From contig CAWHFO010000056.1 of assembly GCA_963828215.1 (NCBI GenBank), positions 1 through 64,000 on the forward strand: a DNA stretch of 64,000 bases, given 5' to 3'. Numbering within the stretch: position 1 is the stretch's first letter; each line of letters starts with the position of its first letter. A program made the translations under genes and the position numbers. Below are positions 24,896 through 32,566 of this stretch, one piece after another. A model generated the notes under the pieces. That model saw only the letters and a list, made by a program, of their open reading frames with translations. It did no database searches and was not told the origin of the DNA. Source of the stretch: CAVTJL01 sp963828215 (lineage in GTDB: Bacteria > Pseudomonadota > Alphaproteobacteria > Geminicoccales > Geminicoccaceae).

Positions 24896-26987
24896 GCAGA
24901 CGATCGAGCTGCCGCTGCAGACCCGCACCGGTGCTGCCCTCGTGCCGGGCACGGCCGATGCCGAGGCCCGCACCGTCGAGCTCGTCTGGTCGAGCGGGGC
25001 CACGGTGCGCCGGCGCGATCCCTTTACCGGCAAGCGCTACGACGAGGTGCTCTCGCTCGAGCCCGGCCATGTCGACCTCGGCCGCCTCAATGGCGGAGCA
25101 CCGCTCCTGAACACCCATGGCGCCCTCGACCTCGGGGACGTGCTGGGGGTGGTCGAGCGGGCCTGGATCGCACCCGGTCCCGAGGGCCGGGCCGTCGTGC
25201 GCTTCAGCGCCCGCGAGCCGGTGGAGCCGGTCTGGCGGGACGTCCAGGCCGGCATCATCCGCAACGTCTCGGTCGGCTACCAGGTGCGCGCCTACGAGGT
25301 CACCGAGCGCGAGGGCGAGGCGCCGCTCTGGCGGGCGGTCGACTGGCAGCCCGTCGAGCTCTCGGCCGTCCCGGTCGGCGCCGACGCCGGCGCCGGCTTC
25401 CGCAGCACGCCCACCAAAACATCCCTGCCGGCTGATCCGGCCGGCACCCCTGTCGCACGAGGAGACCAGGACCATGGACGACACCCAGCCGCTCGACAGC
25501 GAGACGGCGCCGATGCCCGAGGCCGATCCGGCCGAGGAGCAGACGCGCAGCAGCGGCGCCCTCGCGCCAGGCGGGGGAGAAGGCACCGCCCGCTGCATCG
25601 GTCCGTGCCGAGGTGGCGCCGCAGCAGGCCGCTGTCGTTGCGGTCCAGGAGCCCGTCACTCGTCACGCCGAGCCCGACGCCGAGGCGGTGCGTGGCATCG
25701 CCGAGCGGGTGCTGGCCGAGGAGCGCGAGCGGGTGGCCGGCATCACCGATGCCGCCCGCAAGCTCGGCGCCTCGGGCGGGATCGCCGATGACCTCGTCCG
25801 CCGCGGCGTGAGCCTGGACGAGGCCCGGCGCCTCCTGATCGACCAGGCGGCCGAGCGCGACCGGGCGATCGAGACCCGCCCGCACGTCCGGGCCGGCGCC
25901 CTCGATGCCACCGAGACCCGCCGCACCGCGGTCGAGGCGGCTCTCCTTCACCGCTTCGATCCCGGCCGCTACCCGCTCACCGAGCCCGCGCGCGAGTGGC
26001 GGGGCCTCAGCCTCGTCGAGATGGCCAGGACCTTCCTCGACAGCGAGGGCGTGCGGGTCCGCGGCCTCACCCGCGACGAGGTCGCGACCCGGGCGCTCCA
26101 CACCACCAGCGACTTCCCCCAGCTCCTCGCCGCCGTGACGAACAAGACGCTGCGGGACGCCTACGACGCGGCGCCGCGCACCTTCATGCCCATCGCCCGG
26201 CGCACCACCGCCGCCGACTTCAAGGACATCCACCGCCTCCAGCTCGGCGAGGCGCCGCAGCTCGAGAAGGTCAACGAGGCCGGCGAGTTCAAGCGCGGCA
26301 CCATCGGCGAGGCCAAGGAGAGCTACCGCGTCCAGACCTGGGGCAAGGTCATCGGCATCACCCGTCAGGTCATCATCAACGACGACCTCGACGCTTTTAC
26401 GCGTGTCCCCGCCCTCTTCGGCACCTCGGCCGCCACCCTCGAGAGCGACCTCGTCTGGGGCATCGTCCGCGACAATCCCGCCATGGCCGACGGCAACGCC
26501 CTCTTCCACACCAGCCACAAGAACCTCGCCGGCACCGGTGCCGCCCTCGACGTCGGGGGCCTCGGCAAGGCCAGGGCCGCCATGGCCAGGCAGACCGGCC
26601 TCGACGGCAAGACCATCCTCAACATCCGCCCGGCCTTCCTCGTCGTGCCCTCGACCCTCGAGCTCACCGCCGAGCAGCTCATCGCCCAGAACCTCGTGCC
26701 GGCCAAGACCGGCGACGTCGTTCCGGCCTCCATCCGCTCGCTCGCGGTCATCGCCGAGCCCAGGCTCGATCCCGCCTCGGGCAACGTGCCCTGGTATCCT
26801 CGTCGCCAGCCCCGCCGCCATCGACACGATCGAGTACGCCTATCTCGAGGGCCAGGACGGCGTCGTGATCGAGACCCGCATGGGCTTCGACGTCGACGGG
26901 CTGGAGATCAAGGCCCGCCTCGACTTCGGCGCCAAGGCCATCGACTGGCGCGGCTTCTACAAGAACCCCGGCGTCGCCCCGAGCTGA
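24888..26987 (+). CDS. Prohead protease-major capsid fusion, frameshifted
   Basis: ATG 24888 has a ggagg 9 bp upstream. The protease part reads VDLGRLNGGAPLLNTHGALDLGDVLG, RNVSVGYQVRAYEV and DWQPVELSAVPVGADAG, the fold of prohead serine proteases with the conserved His and Ser regions. A linker with two shifts (about 25455 and 25590) leads to a capsid part: TTSDFPQLLAAVTNKTL, GITRQVIINDDLDAFTRVPALFG, LFHTSHKNLAGTG, ending in a third frame IDTIEYAYLEGQDGV. This is the known protease-capsid fusion type with a Mu gpT-like capsid domain. All three shifts are +1. Confidence 0.85.
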
Positions 26988-27027
26988 GCCAGCTCCGCAC
27001 CCGATCCTTCCACCAGAGGAGGCCAGC

Positions 27028-27684
27028 ATGGCCACCAACTACATCCAGCCCGGCAGGACCCTCACGGTCACCGCCCCCACCGGCGGCGTCGCCTCGGGCG
27101 ACGGCGTCCTCGTCGGCCAGCTCTTCGGCGTCGCCCAGCACGATGCCGCCGAGGCGGACGAGCTCGAGCTTCTGACCGAAGGCGTGGTCGAGCTCGCCAA
27201 GGCGACGCCGCTCGCCATCGCCGCCGGCGATCGCCTGTTCTGGGACGCCACCAACAAGCGGCTCGACAAGACGGCGACCGCGCAGGTCTGCGTCGGCCTC
27301 GCCGTCCTGGCCGCCGCCGATGCGGACGCCACCGTCCGGCTCAAGCTCGTCGCCAGCACGCCCGGCCGGCACATGACGGCCATCGCCCAGGCGCTCGATG
27401 CGCTCTTCGCCGACCCCAACCTCGCCCGCGATGCCGTCTACAGGCCGGGGACGGACGCCGAGGCGGCGATCCGCGTCGTCCTGCGCCAGCCGGACCGGCT
27501 GGGCGAGCTCGGCGACACGCGCATCGCCGCCTCGACCACGACCCTCGATGTCCGCATGGCCGAGCTGCCGGCACCGAAGGCCGGCGACCGGATCGAGATC
27601 GATGGTGCCACCCTCGTCATCCAGGGCGAGCCCCTGGCCGATGCCGAGCGGCTCCTCTGGACCATCGAGGCCAGGCCCGCTTGA
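27028..27684 (+). CDS. DUF2190 decoration protein joined to head-completion protein
   Basis: 218 aa. Residues 1-113 (NYIQPGRTLTVTAPTGGVASGDGVLVGQLFGVAQ, then ATPLAIAAGDRLFWD) are a DUF2190 capsid decoration-type protein. From the internal ATG at 27373 the sequence (MTAIAQALDALFADPNLARDAVY, RVVLRQPDRLGELGD, PAPKAGDRIEIDG) looks like a separate head-tail attachment protein. Normally these are two genes; here they share one frame with the second start exactly at the joint, so an indel-made fusion is suspected. Confidence 0.75.
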   Translation: MATNYIQPGRTLTVTAPTGGVASGDGVLVGQLFGVAQHDAAEADELELLTEGVVELAKATPLAIAAGDRLFWDATNKRLDKTATAQVCVGLAVLAAADADATVRLKLVASTPGRHMTAIAQALDALFADPNLARDAVYRPGTDAEAAIRVVLRQPDRLGELGDTRIAASTTTLDVRMAELPAPKAGDRIEIDGATLVIQGEPLADAERLLWTIEARPA

Positions 27685-28339
27685 GGCTCCTGGCCGCCCT
27701 TGAGGGTGACCTCCGGCAGATCCTGGCGGCCGAGCTCAAGGATGCCGAGCGCGGGCGTGACGGCCGGCGTGCGCCGCGCCACCGACGGCCTGAAGGCCGA
27801 GCTCAGGGGGCAGGTCGTGGCGGCCGGGCTCGGCGAGCGGCTCGCAAAAACCTGGCGCAGCGAGGTCTTTCCTCGTTCCGGCACCAGCCTCGGCGCCGCG
27901 GGTCTCGTCTGGAGCAAGGCAGCGAAGATCGTGGGCGGCTTCGCCCGCGGGGTCACGATCCGCTCCTCGCATGGCCTCTTCCTCGCCATCCCGACCGCGG
28001 CGGCCGGGCGCTATGGCGACGGCCGCAAGCGCATCACGCCCGCCGGCTGGGAGCGGCGCACCGGCCTGAAGCTGCGTTTTGTCTATCGCCGCGGCGGGCC
28101 CTCCCTGCTCGTCGCCGACAATGCCCGGCTCACCAGCCGCGGGCGGGCCGCCAGGAACGAGCGGCGCCGGGGCGGTGCCGTCGCCACCCGCCTCGCCGGC
28201 CGCGCCACCGTGCCGATCTTCATCCTCGTCCCGCAGGTCACGCTCGAAGAAGCGGCTCGACGTCGAGGGCGCCGCGACGAGGTGGATCAGCCGGCTGCCG
28301 GGGCTGGTCGAGGCGGCGTGGACCGAAGGCCGCGATTGA
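27681..28339 (+). CDS. DUF6441-like phage head-completion protein, frameshifted
   Basis: TTG 27681 overlaps the previous stop. Pieces: MRLLAALEGDLRQILAAEL, then AVTAGVRRATDGLKAELRGQV, WRSEVFPRSGTSLGAAGLVWSKA, WLAIPTAAAGR-type block LFLAIPTAAAGRYGDG, GWERRTGLKLRFVYRRGGPSLLVADN, then KKRLDVEGAATRWISRLPGL. Two +1 shifts, near 27755 and 28250. It resembles DUF6441 proteins that lie between head and tail genes in alphaproteobacterial prophages; probably a connector or neck component. Confidence 0.7.
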
Positions 28340-28640
28340 GTGGAATGATATCAGCGAGGGCACGCGCTATACGCAAACTGGATCTCGTTCATGCGCCCCT
28401 CATGACCCTGGACTGGCCACGCGACAGCGCCTCTCGATGCGCCGTAGCAGCTCCTTGGTCGGCCGATGCCGGGGCCAAACCGAGACGAGCCGGTCGTTCG
28501 CGGGTACGATCACCAACCGGCCTATGCTGCTGATGGCCGCGACGTTACTAAGTTTTCATGGAACGGCCTTGCTCTCGTCATCGTCACGCAGGAGGTAGGG
28601 GAGCTGCGGTGAGCACCCCAACACCCAAGGAGGACGCTTT
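28340..28640. other. Intergenic leader of the phasin-like gene
   Basis: 301 bp without a gene. It is slightly lower in GC than its neighbours around 28340-28400 and 28540-28570. The only firm signal is the strong Shine-Dalgarno aaggagg just upstream of the ATG at 28641. A promoter is expected here because the phasin-like gene has its own terminator, but no clear -35/-10 pair was found. Confidence 0.4.
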
Positions 28641-28994
28641 ATGGCGACAGCGAAACGGATGCTCGATCAACCGGCTGAAGACCTGCAACACCGCGTCGAG
28701 GATGCCATCTCGGACGTGGTGGATCGCACCTCGCGCGCCACCAGCGAGGTGCTCGAGGCGGAAGGCTCGCTCGCCAGCCTGTGGCTCGAGCTGACGCACG
28801 CCCAGATGACGCACAATTTCCAGACGATGGAGGAGCTGATGGCATGCCGCGACTGGCGTGCCGCGGCGGAGATCCAGCAAGCCTTCATTCAGGCGAGCGT
28901 GTCCCGGCTGGGCGAGACGATGTCGCGCCATGTCGACCTCACGGGCAAGATGGCAGCCAGCCTGCTGGCACGAGACGCTGCGGCAAGCGCCTGA
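28641..28994 (+). CDS. Phasin-like protein
   Basis: 117 aa, intact, with Shine-Dalgarno aaggagg. All-helical amphipathic sequence: DAISDVVDRTSRATSEVLEAEGS, LELTHAQMTHNFQTMEELMACRDW, QQAFIQASVSRLGETMSRHVDLTGKM. The last block is characteristic of phasin_2-type polyhydroxyalkanoate granule proteins. In the host it would coat storage granules; its presence as an independent unit inside the prophage head-tail region makes it a moron. It is followed by two terminators. Confidence 0.65.
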   Translation: MATAKRMLDQPAEDLQHRVEDAISDVVDRTSRATSEVLEAEGSLASLWLELTHAQMTHNFQTMEELMACRDWRAAAEIQQAFIQASVSRLGETMSRHVDLTGKMAASLLARDAAASA

Positions 28995-29020
28995 ACGCTA
29001 ACCGCGACCACTATCCGTTC

Positions 29021-29045
29021 GGCGGCCTCGCGGCCGCCTTTCCTT
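29021..29045 (+). terminator. Intrinsic terminator after phasin-like gene
   Basis: ggcggcc (29021-29027), loop tcgc, ggccgcc (29032-29038), then tttcctt. A 7-bp all-GC stem with a short T-rich tail, 27 bp after the phasin stop. Confidence 0.6.
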
Positions 29046-29177
29046 CTCCGGTCGCCCTGTAAACGGCCGACGGGTGACGCGACTCGACTGTCCTGCGAAG
29101 CCTCGGCTCCGCCCATCAATTCGCCTAGGTCGCTACGGAGAGTCTTTCGACCGACTTGAGGCGTTTCCTCCCGCGCC

Positions 29178-29208
29178 GAAGGCCGCGGGCGACCGCGGCC
29201 TTCTCTTT
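29178..29208 (+). terminator. Strong intrinsic terminator
   Basis: Perfect 11-bp stem gaaggccgcgg (29178-29188) and ccgcggccttc (29193-29203) closed by a GCGA tetraloop of the GNRA type, followed by tcttt. It lies between the plus-strand phasin unit and the convergent minus-strand gene ending at 29242. Confidence 0.75.
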
Positions 29209-29241
29209 GTTGGCCGGCCACCTGCTGACGGGGCGCCCGTG

Positions 29242-29493
29242 CTAGGTCCAGCTCAATTCCTCCGCCGGCTCGTCGTCCTCGAGGTCGTCCTCGGCGGCAC
29301 CGAAAGCCGCGAGCTTGTCGAGCAGCCAGGGCTCGCAGGCGACCTCGAAGCGCAGGACCGGACGTCCCCTGACATCGACGCCGGCCACATCCGCGTGGTC
29401 CAGGATGTGACGGAACAGCGCCCGCAGGATGGCGGGGTGCTCGAGGTCGATGAAGGCAGGCGAGACGATCACATGGCCCATGCGCCCCAGCAT
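29242..29493 (-). CDS. Small acidic hypothetical protein
   Basis: 83 aa starting MLGRMGHVIVSPAFIDLEHP, with FRHILDHADVAGVDVRGRPVLRFEVAC and a very acidic C-terminus (AAEDDLEDDEPAEELSWT). No family recognised. It is convergent with the phasin-like gene and 24 bp from another small minus-strand gene. Confidence 0.5.
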   Translation of the reverse strand: MLGRMGHVIVSPAFIDLEHPAILRALFRHILDHADVAGVDVRGRPVLRFEVACEPWLLDKLAAFGAAEDDLEDDEPAEELSWT

Positions 29494-29517
29494 GGCTGGG
29501 CCAGGGTTAAGAAGAGC

Positions 29518-29736
29518 TTAGCCAGACCGGGGGGCGCTACCGGGCGTGCTGTGCGGTGGTCGGGGCGGCCGCTGGGAGACGTCGAAGCCCGAGAGCTTGA
29601 TCTGGTCGACGATGATCTCCGCCGCCGCCCGCCGTGCCTCGTCCGTGTTGTGCGACTGGATCATCACCCGGAAGTGGTGCCGGCAGCGGGTGAGCGCGAA
29701 GGCGACGGTCTCGATGAGGCTCTCGCGCAGGGTCAT
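29518..29736 (-). CDS. Small hypothetical protein
   Basis: 72 aa from ATG 29736: MTLRESLIETVAFALTRCRHHF, then MIQSHNTDEARRAAAEIIVDQIKLSGFDV. Looks like a small alpha/beta protein; no family recognised. It is transcribed away from the tail gene at 29787 and upstream of 29242-29493. Confidence 0.5.
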   Translation of the reverse strand: MTLRESLIETVAFALTRCRHHFRVMIQSHNTDEARRAAAEIIVDQIKLSGFDVSQRPPRPPHSTPGSAPRSG

Positions 29737-29786
29737 GCGGCTCTCCCGGTGACTGGAACATAAGCAGAACATAGCGGGAGGAAGCC

Positions 29787-30221
29787 GTGGCGTCGATCCG
29801 TGAGATGGTCCTGGCGGCCTGCTTCTCGCGGCTGGCCTCGGGGCTCTCGGCCACGGTCCGCCGCAACGAGGCGCTGCCCGAGCGGGTGCCGGCGGAGGGC
29901 CTCGTCATCCTGCGCGACGGCGAGCCGGGCGAGCCGGACGTGACCCTCAATCCCCGGACCGAGTTCTACAGCCATCGGGTCGAGCTCGAGGCGTTCGTCA
30001 CCCGTGCCGCCGATGGCAGTGGCGAGGAGGCGCTCGACACGCTCGTCCAGGCGATCGCTGCTGCGCTCGGCACCGATCCCTCGCTCGGCGGCCTCGCCGA
30101 GAACCTCATGGTCGGCGCGCCGGAGATCGGCGTGCTGGCGATCGAGGGGGCGGCGCCGATCCTGACCGCCCGGCTGGCCGTGACGGTCGAGTACCTGGTG
30201 AGCGACCCGCTCGCCGTCTGA
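29787..30221 (+). CDS. Tail terminator-like minor tail protein
   Basis: 144 aa from GTG 29787. MVLAACFSRLASGLSATVRRNEALPERV, VTLNPRTEFYSHRVELEAFV, GEEALDTLVQAIAAAL and APILTARLAVTVEYLVSDPLAV fit the small alpha/beta tail-terminator (gpU-like) proteins encoded just before the tube gene. It caps the growing tube at the head-proximal end. Frame intact. Confidence 0.65.
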   Translation: MASIREMVLAACFSRLASGLSATVRRNEALPERVPAEGLVILRDGEPGEPDVTLNPRTEFYSHRVELEAFVTRAADGSGEEALDTLVQAIAAALGTDPSLGGLAENLMVGAPEIGVLAIEGAAPILTARLAVTVEYLVSDPLAV

Positions 30222-30240
30222 TCCCTCATCGGAGATTCAC

Positions 30241-31516
30241 ATGCCCAAGCTGCGCGCCTATGGCGCCGACGCCACGCTGCTGGCCGCCCGCGAGACCAGC
30301 TACGGCGTGCTGCCGCTGACCGGCTGGCAGAGCCTCGACTTCAAGTCGACGGACCTGTCCTCGAGCCAGCCCCTGGGCGACGATCCGCTTGCTGGGCCGC
30401 GGCCGCAATGCCCAGGATCCCTATCGCGGCCTCGTCACCGACGAGGGCCAGCTCGAGGTTCCGCTCGATCTCCGGGGCACCGGCTTCTGGCTCACGGCAC
30501 TCCTGGGCGATCCGACCACGACCGCGGAAGCGGCCAGCGGCACCATCGTCTTTGCCGGCCAGCCCGCCGACGGCAGCACGATCACCCTGGATGGCGTGAC
30601 CTGGACCTTCGTCGCCGGCACCGCCAGCGGCAACGAGATCGCGATCGGCGCCACCCTGGCCGACACCCTGGACAATGCCGAGACGGCACTGAACGCCAGC
30701 GCCGATCCCGACATCGCTGCCGCCACCTACACCGCGGACGCGACGACCCTCACCATCACCCACGACACGGCCGGCCCCGGCGGCAACGCCTTTGCTCTCG
30801 CCGCCTCGGCTTCCAGCAATGGCACGGTGTCGGCTGCGACCCTCAGGGGTGGCGGCTATCGCCACCTCTGGGACAGCGGTGCCGACGACATCCCGAGCTA
30901 CACGCTCGAGATCGGCCACCCGAAGCTCACGAGCCCGGTCTTCTTCCGGCACCTCGGCACGGTGGTCGAGAGCCTGGCCATCGAGATGGGCCAGGAGGGC
31001 CCGGCCAACGCCAAGCTGCAGCTCGTGGCCCAGGGCGAGGAGACCGCGGGGAGCACGGTCGACGCCAGCCCCGGCAGCTACGCGCTCAAGCGCTTCAGCC
31101 AGGGGCGCGGCTTCATCCGCCGGGACGGCAGCCCGCTCGCCGGCGTCACCGGCGGCAGCCTCACCTTCTCGAACAATCTGGAACGGGTCCGGGTGATCCG
31201 CGAGGACGGGAAGATCCAGGCGGCCGAGCCGACCTTCGCCTCGGCCCAGGGGCAGCTGACCGTGCGCTTCGATGGGACGACGCTGGTCGCCGAGGCGGCG
31301 AGCGGCGATCCGGTGGCGCTCGACTACGGCTTCTCGATGGTCGAGGGCTGGGAGCTGAAGCTCGAGCTGTTCCGCCTGTTCCTGCCCAAGCCAAAATACG
31401 GCATCTCGGGGCCGGGCGGGGTCGAGGCCAGCTTCGACTGGCGCGCCGCCCTGGACGACAGCGCCGGCACCATGCTCCGTGCCAGCCTCCTCAACGACGT
31501 CCCGAGCTACGCCTGA
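30241..31516 (+). CDS. Major tail tube protein, frameshifted once
   Basis: Starts MPKLRAYGADATLLAARETSYG. One +1 shift near 30388 leads to LVTDEGQLEVPLDLRGTGFWLTALLG. Residues 95-200 hold an inserted repeat-like beta domain (IVFAGQPADGSTITLDGVTWTFV), after which tube sequence resumes (YTLEIGHPKLTSPVFFRHLGTVVESL, GWELKLELFRLFLPKPKYGISGPGG). It forms the inner tail tube of the siphophage. About 425 aa after repair. Confidence 0.8.
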
Positions 31517-31525
31517 GGCTGAGCC

Positions 31526-31889
31526 ATGATCCGTCTCGATCTGAAGAGGGAGCCCTGCCTGGCTCGACCTCGGCCATGGCGTGCGGGTGCATGTCCGGCC
31601 CTGCACGACGGCGCTCGTCATGGCGGCCCGGGCCGAGCGCCACAGGCTCGCACCGGACGACGGCGAGGACGATGTACCGAATGCGGGCGCGCGCACGGCG
31701 GGCTTCCTGAAGGCGCTCGGGCGTCTCGCCATCGATGGCTGGGAGGGCATCGGGGACAGCGAGGGCAAGCCGGCATCGGTGACCCCGGAGGGCATCGAGG
31801 CCCTGCTCGACCTCTGGCCGATCGCCGAGGCGTTCGAGCGGCTCTATCTTGGTCCGGCCCTGCTGCTGGACCTGGAAAAAAACGCCTGA
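31526..31889 (+). CDS. Tail assembly chaperone, gpG-like frame
   Basis: ATG 31526; a +1 shift near 31555 joins MIRLDLKREP to LDLGHGVRVHVRPCTTALVMAARAE. The helical C-terminal part (IDGWEGIGDSEGKPASVTPEGIEALLDLWPIAEAFERLYL) and the position between tube and tape-measure genes are those of lambda gpG-type chaperones. It ends LEKNA at TGA 31887-31889, immediately after an A7C slippery run. About 120 aa. Confidence 0.75.
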
Positions 31890-31924
31890 CGGCGCTGGCC
31901 GCCTGGCACTTCGGCGGCGGCGCC
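31877..31924 (+). promoter_or_regulatory. Programmed -1 ribosomal frameshift signal
   Basis: Slippery heptamer A AAA AAC at 31877-31883, correctly phased in the gpG-like frame (gaA AAA AAC). Seven nt later a two-part hairpin begins: ggcgc 31891-31895 with gcgcc 31920-31924, and gccgcc 31898-31903 with ggcggc 31913-31918. A -1 slip leads straight into the downstream frame KRLTALAAWHFGG. This is the arrangement used to make gpG-gpGT fusions in siphophages. Confidence 0.75.
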
Positions 31925-32239
31925 TCCTACTGCCAGGGCTGCGCCGCGCAGGGGCGGGCCTGTGCCGAGGGACGGCCCGGCGCCGACGGCGAGCGCTGCC
32001 CCTACCTCGCGCACGAGCCTCTGACCGACGCCGGCTGGGCGGCGTGGGACACGCTGCTGCGCTGCCAGGGCCAGCTCCGGCTCGCGGGGAACGGCCTGGT
32101 CCTCGGCCTCGACCTTGCCACCGCCATGACCCTCGGCACGGCGCTGGGCCACGACCCCGCGGCCCTGGCCGAGCTTCTGCCCGCCGGCGAGGCCGGCCTC
32201 GTCCGGGCGCTGAACGAGCGGCTGGCGCACGAGGCCTGA
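31880..32239 (+). CDS. gpT-like extension of the tail chaperone (-1 frame)
   Basis: The frame entered by the -1 slip encodes about 118 residues, KRLTALAAWHFGGGASYCQGC to LVRALNERLAHEA. No plausible start codon with a ribosome site precedes it. The region CQGCAAQGRACAEG...GERC is cysteine-rich, suggesting a metal site. The rest (WDTLLRCQGQLRL, LDLATAMTLGTALGHDPAALAELLP) is helical. As the T part of gpGT it would bind the tape-measure protein during tail assembly. Confidence 0.65.
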   Translation, partial: KRLTALAAWHFGGGASYCQGCAAQGRACAEGRPGADGERCPYLAHEPLTDAGWAAWDTLLRCQGQLRLAGNGLVLGLDLATAMTLGTALGHDPAALAELLPAGEAGLVRALNERLAHEA

Positions 32240-32271
32240 CGTCTGTCTCCTGTCATCCGAAGGATCCCTTG

Positions 32272-32566
32272 ATGGAGCAGAACGGCAACGGCCGCTACGG
32301 CCCGCGGCTGCGGCTCGACCCGACGATCCGCATCGATCTTCTGGCGCTCGTGGTGATGGCGGCGAGCCTGGTCTGGCTGGGTGCCAACATGCGCAACGAC
32401 ATCGACCACAACAGCACGGCGATCGCCGAGCTGAGCACGGCGATGCGCACGCTGGTCGCGGTCGACGCCCGGCTCGACCCTGTTCGAGCACAACCTCGAC
32501 CGCCTGACCGACCGGGTCCAGGCCTGCGAGCGCCGGGCCGGGCTGGAGCCCCCCGCAGGTGGCTGA
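32272..32566 (+). CDS. Small membrane-anchored phage protein
   Basis: About 98 aa. One transmembrane segment IDLLALVVMAASLVWLGA (residues about 21-38) follows a short charged N-terminus, then a helical stretch NDIDHNSTAIAELSTAMRTL and, after a +1 shift near 32480, FEHNLDRLTDRVQACERRAGL. The stop overlaps the tape-measure start by 8 bp. The layout (N-terminal anchor plus coiled coil) resembles small inner-membrane phage proteins, but the family is not identified. Confidence 0.6.

Noticed and set aside
23057..25033. 658-codon minus-strand ORF
   Set aside because: It mirrors the intact portal gene; antisense frames stay open because of the strong GC codon bias, and it has no family-like motifs or ribosome site.
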